Origin: an uncultured Bacteroidaceae bacterium
GTDB taxonomy: Bacteria; Bacteroidota; Bacteroidia; Bacteroidales; Bacteroidaceae
Assembly: GCA_905233465.1 (NCBI GenBank)
Contig: CAJOEI010000026.1
Span: 1 to 56,461, forward strand
Direction of reading: 5' to 3'
Length of the DNA stretch: 56,461 bases
A program made the position numbers and the translations under genes. This document shows positions 55,945-56,461 of this stretch, in pieces. Positions within the stretch are counted from its first letter, which is position 1. Every line of letters starts with the position of its first letter. Below the pieces are notes generated by a model. That model made no database searches and was not told the DNA's origin. It saw only the letters and a list, made by a program, of their open reading frames with translations.

Positions 55945-56461
55945 ATGAAACTCTCAACTATCAAGACAGACAAGACAGGCGATCATCTCAAGACATGGGA
56001 TTTCGCCAGCTTCATCGAGCGCATCCGCACGGATGCCAATAGACAAATCATCACCTGTTTCCGCGACGAGACCACGCCGGAGGCGCCCACGCTCTACAGC
56101 CGCTATGCGGAGATTCCACGCGTCTACGCTGCCGTGGAGCTGCAGCGTCAGCAGAACGGCGCCCCTTGCTTCGCTGCCTGCAACGGGCTCGTGGTGATAG
56201 AAGCGCGCCAGCTGATGAGTGACAAGGTGTGTGCCGACGTCAAGGCCGCCGCTATGTCGCTGCCATCCACACTGGCAACGTTCATTGGTGCCACAGGCAC
56301 AGAGGTCATCATCCTCGTGCGCGTGGAGCGTGCCGACGGCACATGGCCCACCACCGAGGCCGAAGCCGAGGCGCTATACGTTCAGGCCTACGACCTCGCC
56401 ACACGTGTCTACGACGGCGCACTGCCCGCACCCCTCACACGCATGGAGCCTTCGCTGCGTC
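55945..56461 (+). CDS. VirE_N-like (BT4734/BF3469 family) protein, 3'-partial
   Basis: Starts at ATG 55945 after the repeat and is open at the right edge (172 residues seen). It begins MKLSTIKTDKTG, then FASFIERIRTDANRQIITCFRDE, in pieces; GLVVIEARQL and TLATFIGATGTEVIILVRVE resemble the VirE N-terminal domain, the primase-like part of Bacteroidota VirE proteins found in mobile and phage-like regions. If the downstream half carries a DUF3987 helicase-type domain it is such a protein; that lies outside the window. Confidence 0.7.
   Translation, partial: MKLSTIKTDKTGDHLKTWDFASFIERIRTDANRQIITCFRDETTPEAPTLYSRYAEIPRVYAAVELQRQQNGAPCFAACNGLVVIEARQLMSDKVCADVKAAAMSLPSTLATFIGATGTEVIILVRVERADGTWPTTEAEAEALYVQAYDLATRVYDGALPAPLTRMEPSLR

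Noticed and set aside
1..56461. tRNA or rRNA genes
   Set aside because: Scanning both strands by eye for TTCGANTC-type T-arms in a cloverleaf context or rRNA motifs gave no candidate; a covariance-model search would settle it.

Overview
The window looks like a chromosomal piece of a member of the Bacteroidales, most likely a Prevotella-type organism (Prevotellaceae). The reasons are: families largely confined to Bacteroidota (DUF3127, DUF4835/PorD-like, DUF4837, DUF4923, DUF6078, OmpP1/FadL, a C10 interpain-type peptidase); Bacteroidota promoters (TTTG, about 20 bases, TAnnTTTG) before many genes; secreted proteins ending in the (Y/F)DLxGR ... KGIYIKDGKK tail; and many short repeats of the TTTCAAC, GTGAATT and ATGGACA types between genes. 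I saw no rRNA, tRNA or CRISPR array.

Layout. 1-4.0 kb is accessory: the end of a radical-SAM/SPASM gene cut by an IS256-family element, a three-gene toxin-antitoxin (TA) operon and a hicAB pair, separated by copies of one terminator-bearing repeat. 4.0-8.4 kb holds a secreted GH30 xylanase-like enzyme, a DsbD-type reductant transporter and a His-rich HMA-like protein. 8.7-18.2 kb is a housekeeping block: an SSB-like DUF3127 gene diverges from a long run dnaN - exonuclease - coaBC - DUF4835 - recN - TPR - rlmH - RluA-type synthase. 18.2-32.7 kb is mainly envelope and secreted functions: DUF4923 lipoprotein, frameshifted CotH protein, serine-type sulfatase, truncated WYL regulator, amidase with a VQE-repeat linker, ilvC, C10 peptidase and FadL-like porin.

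32.8-45.4 kb is again mostly core: DUF4837 lipoprotein, zeta-toxin-like kinase with a 51-residue overlapping partner, two deoxynucleoside kinases, holin-like/YtxH pair, SPOR lipoprotein, ruvX, def, TPR protein, pyrK, an XRE regulator beside a 770-base gene-free region dense in ATTCA/TGAAT words, holA, a nucleosidase and a PD-(D/E)XK protein. 45.7-53.7 kb is one 2,677-residue mosaic surface protein followed by a small lipoprotein and a decayed tail. The right edge has an orphan antitoxin-like regulator, DUF6078 and the start of a VirE_N-like (BT4734/BF3469) gene.

The most unusual signals are not genes. (1) Three intergenic arrays of unrelated sequence share an exact 22-bp period; in the two larger ones every unit is a palindrome. 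(2) Several families of short repeats are translated in frame as linkers of DsbD, GH30, the amidase and the C10 peptidase. (3) The TA modules are bounded by copies of the same repeat, like cassettes.
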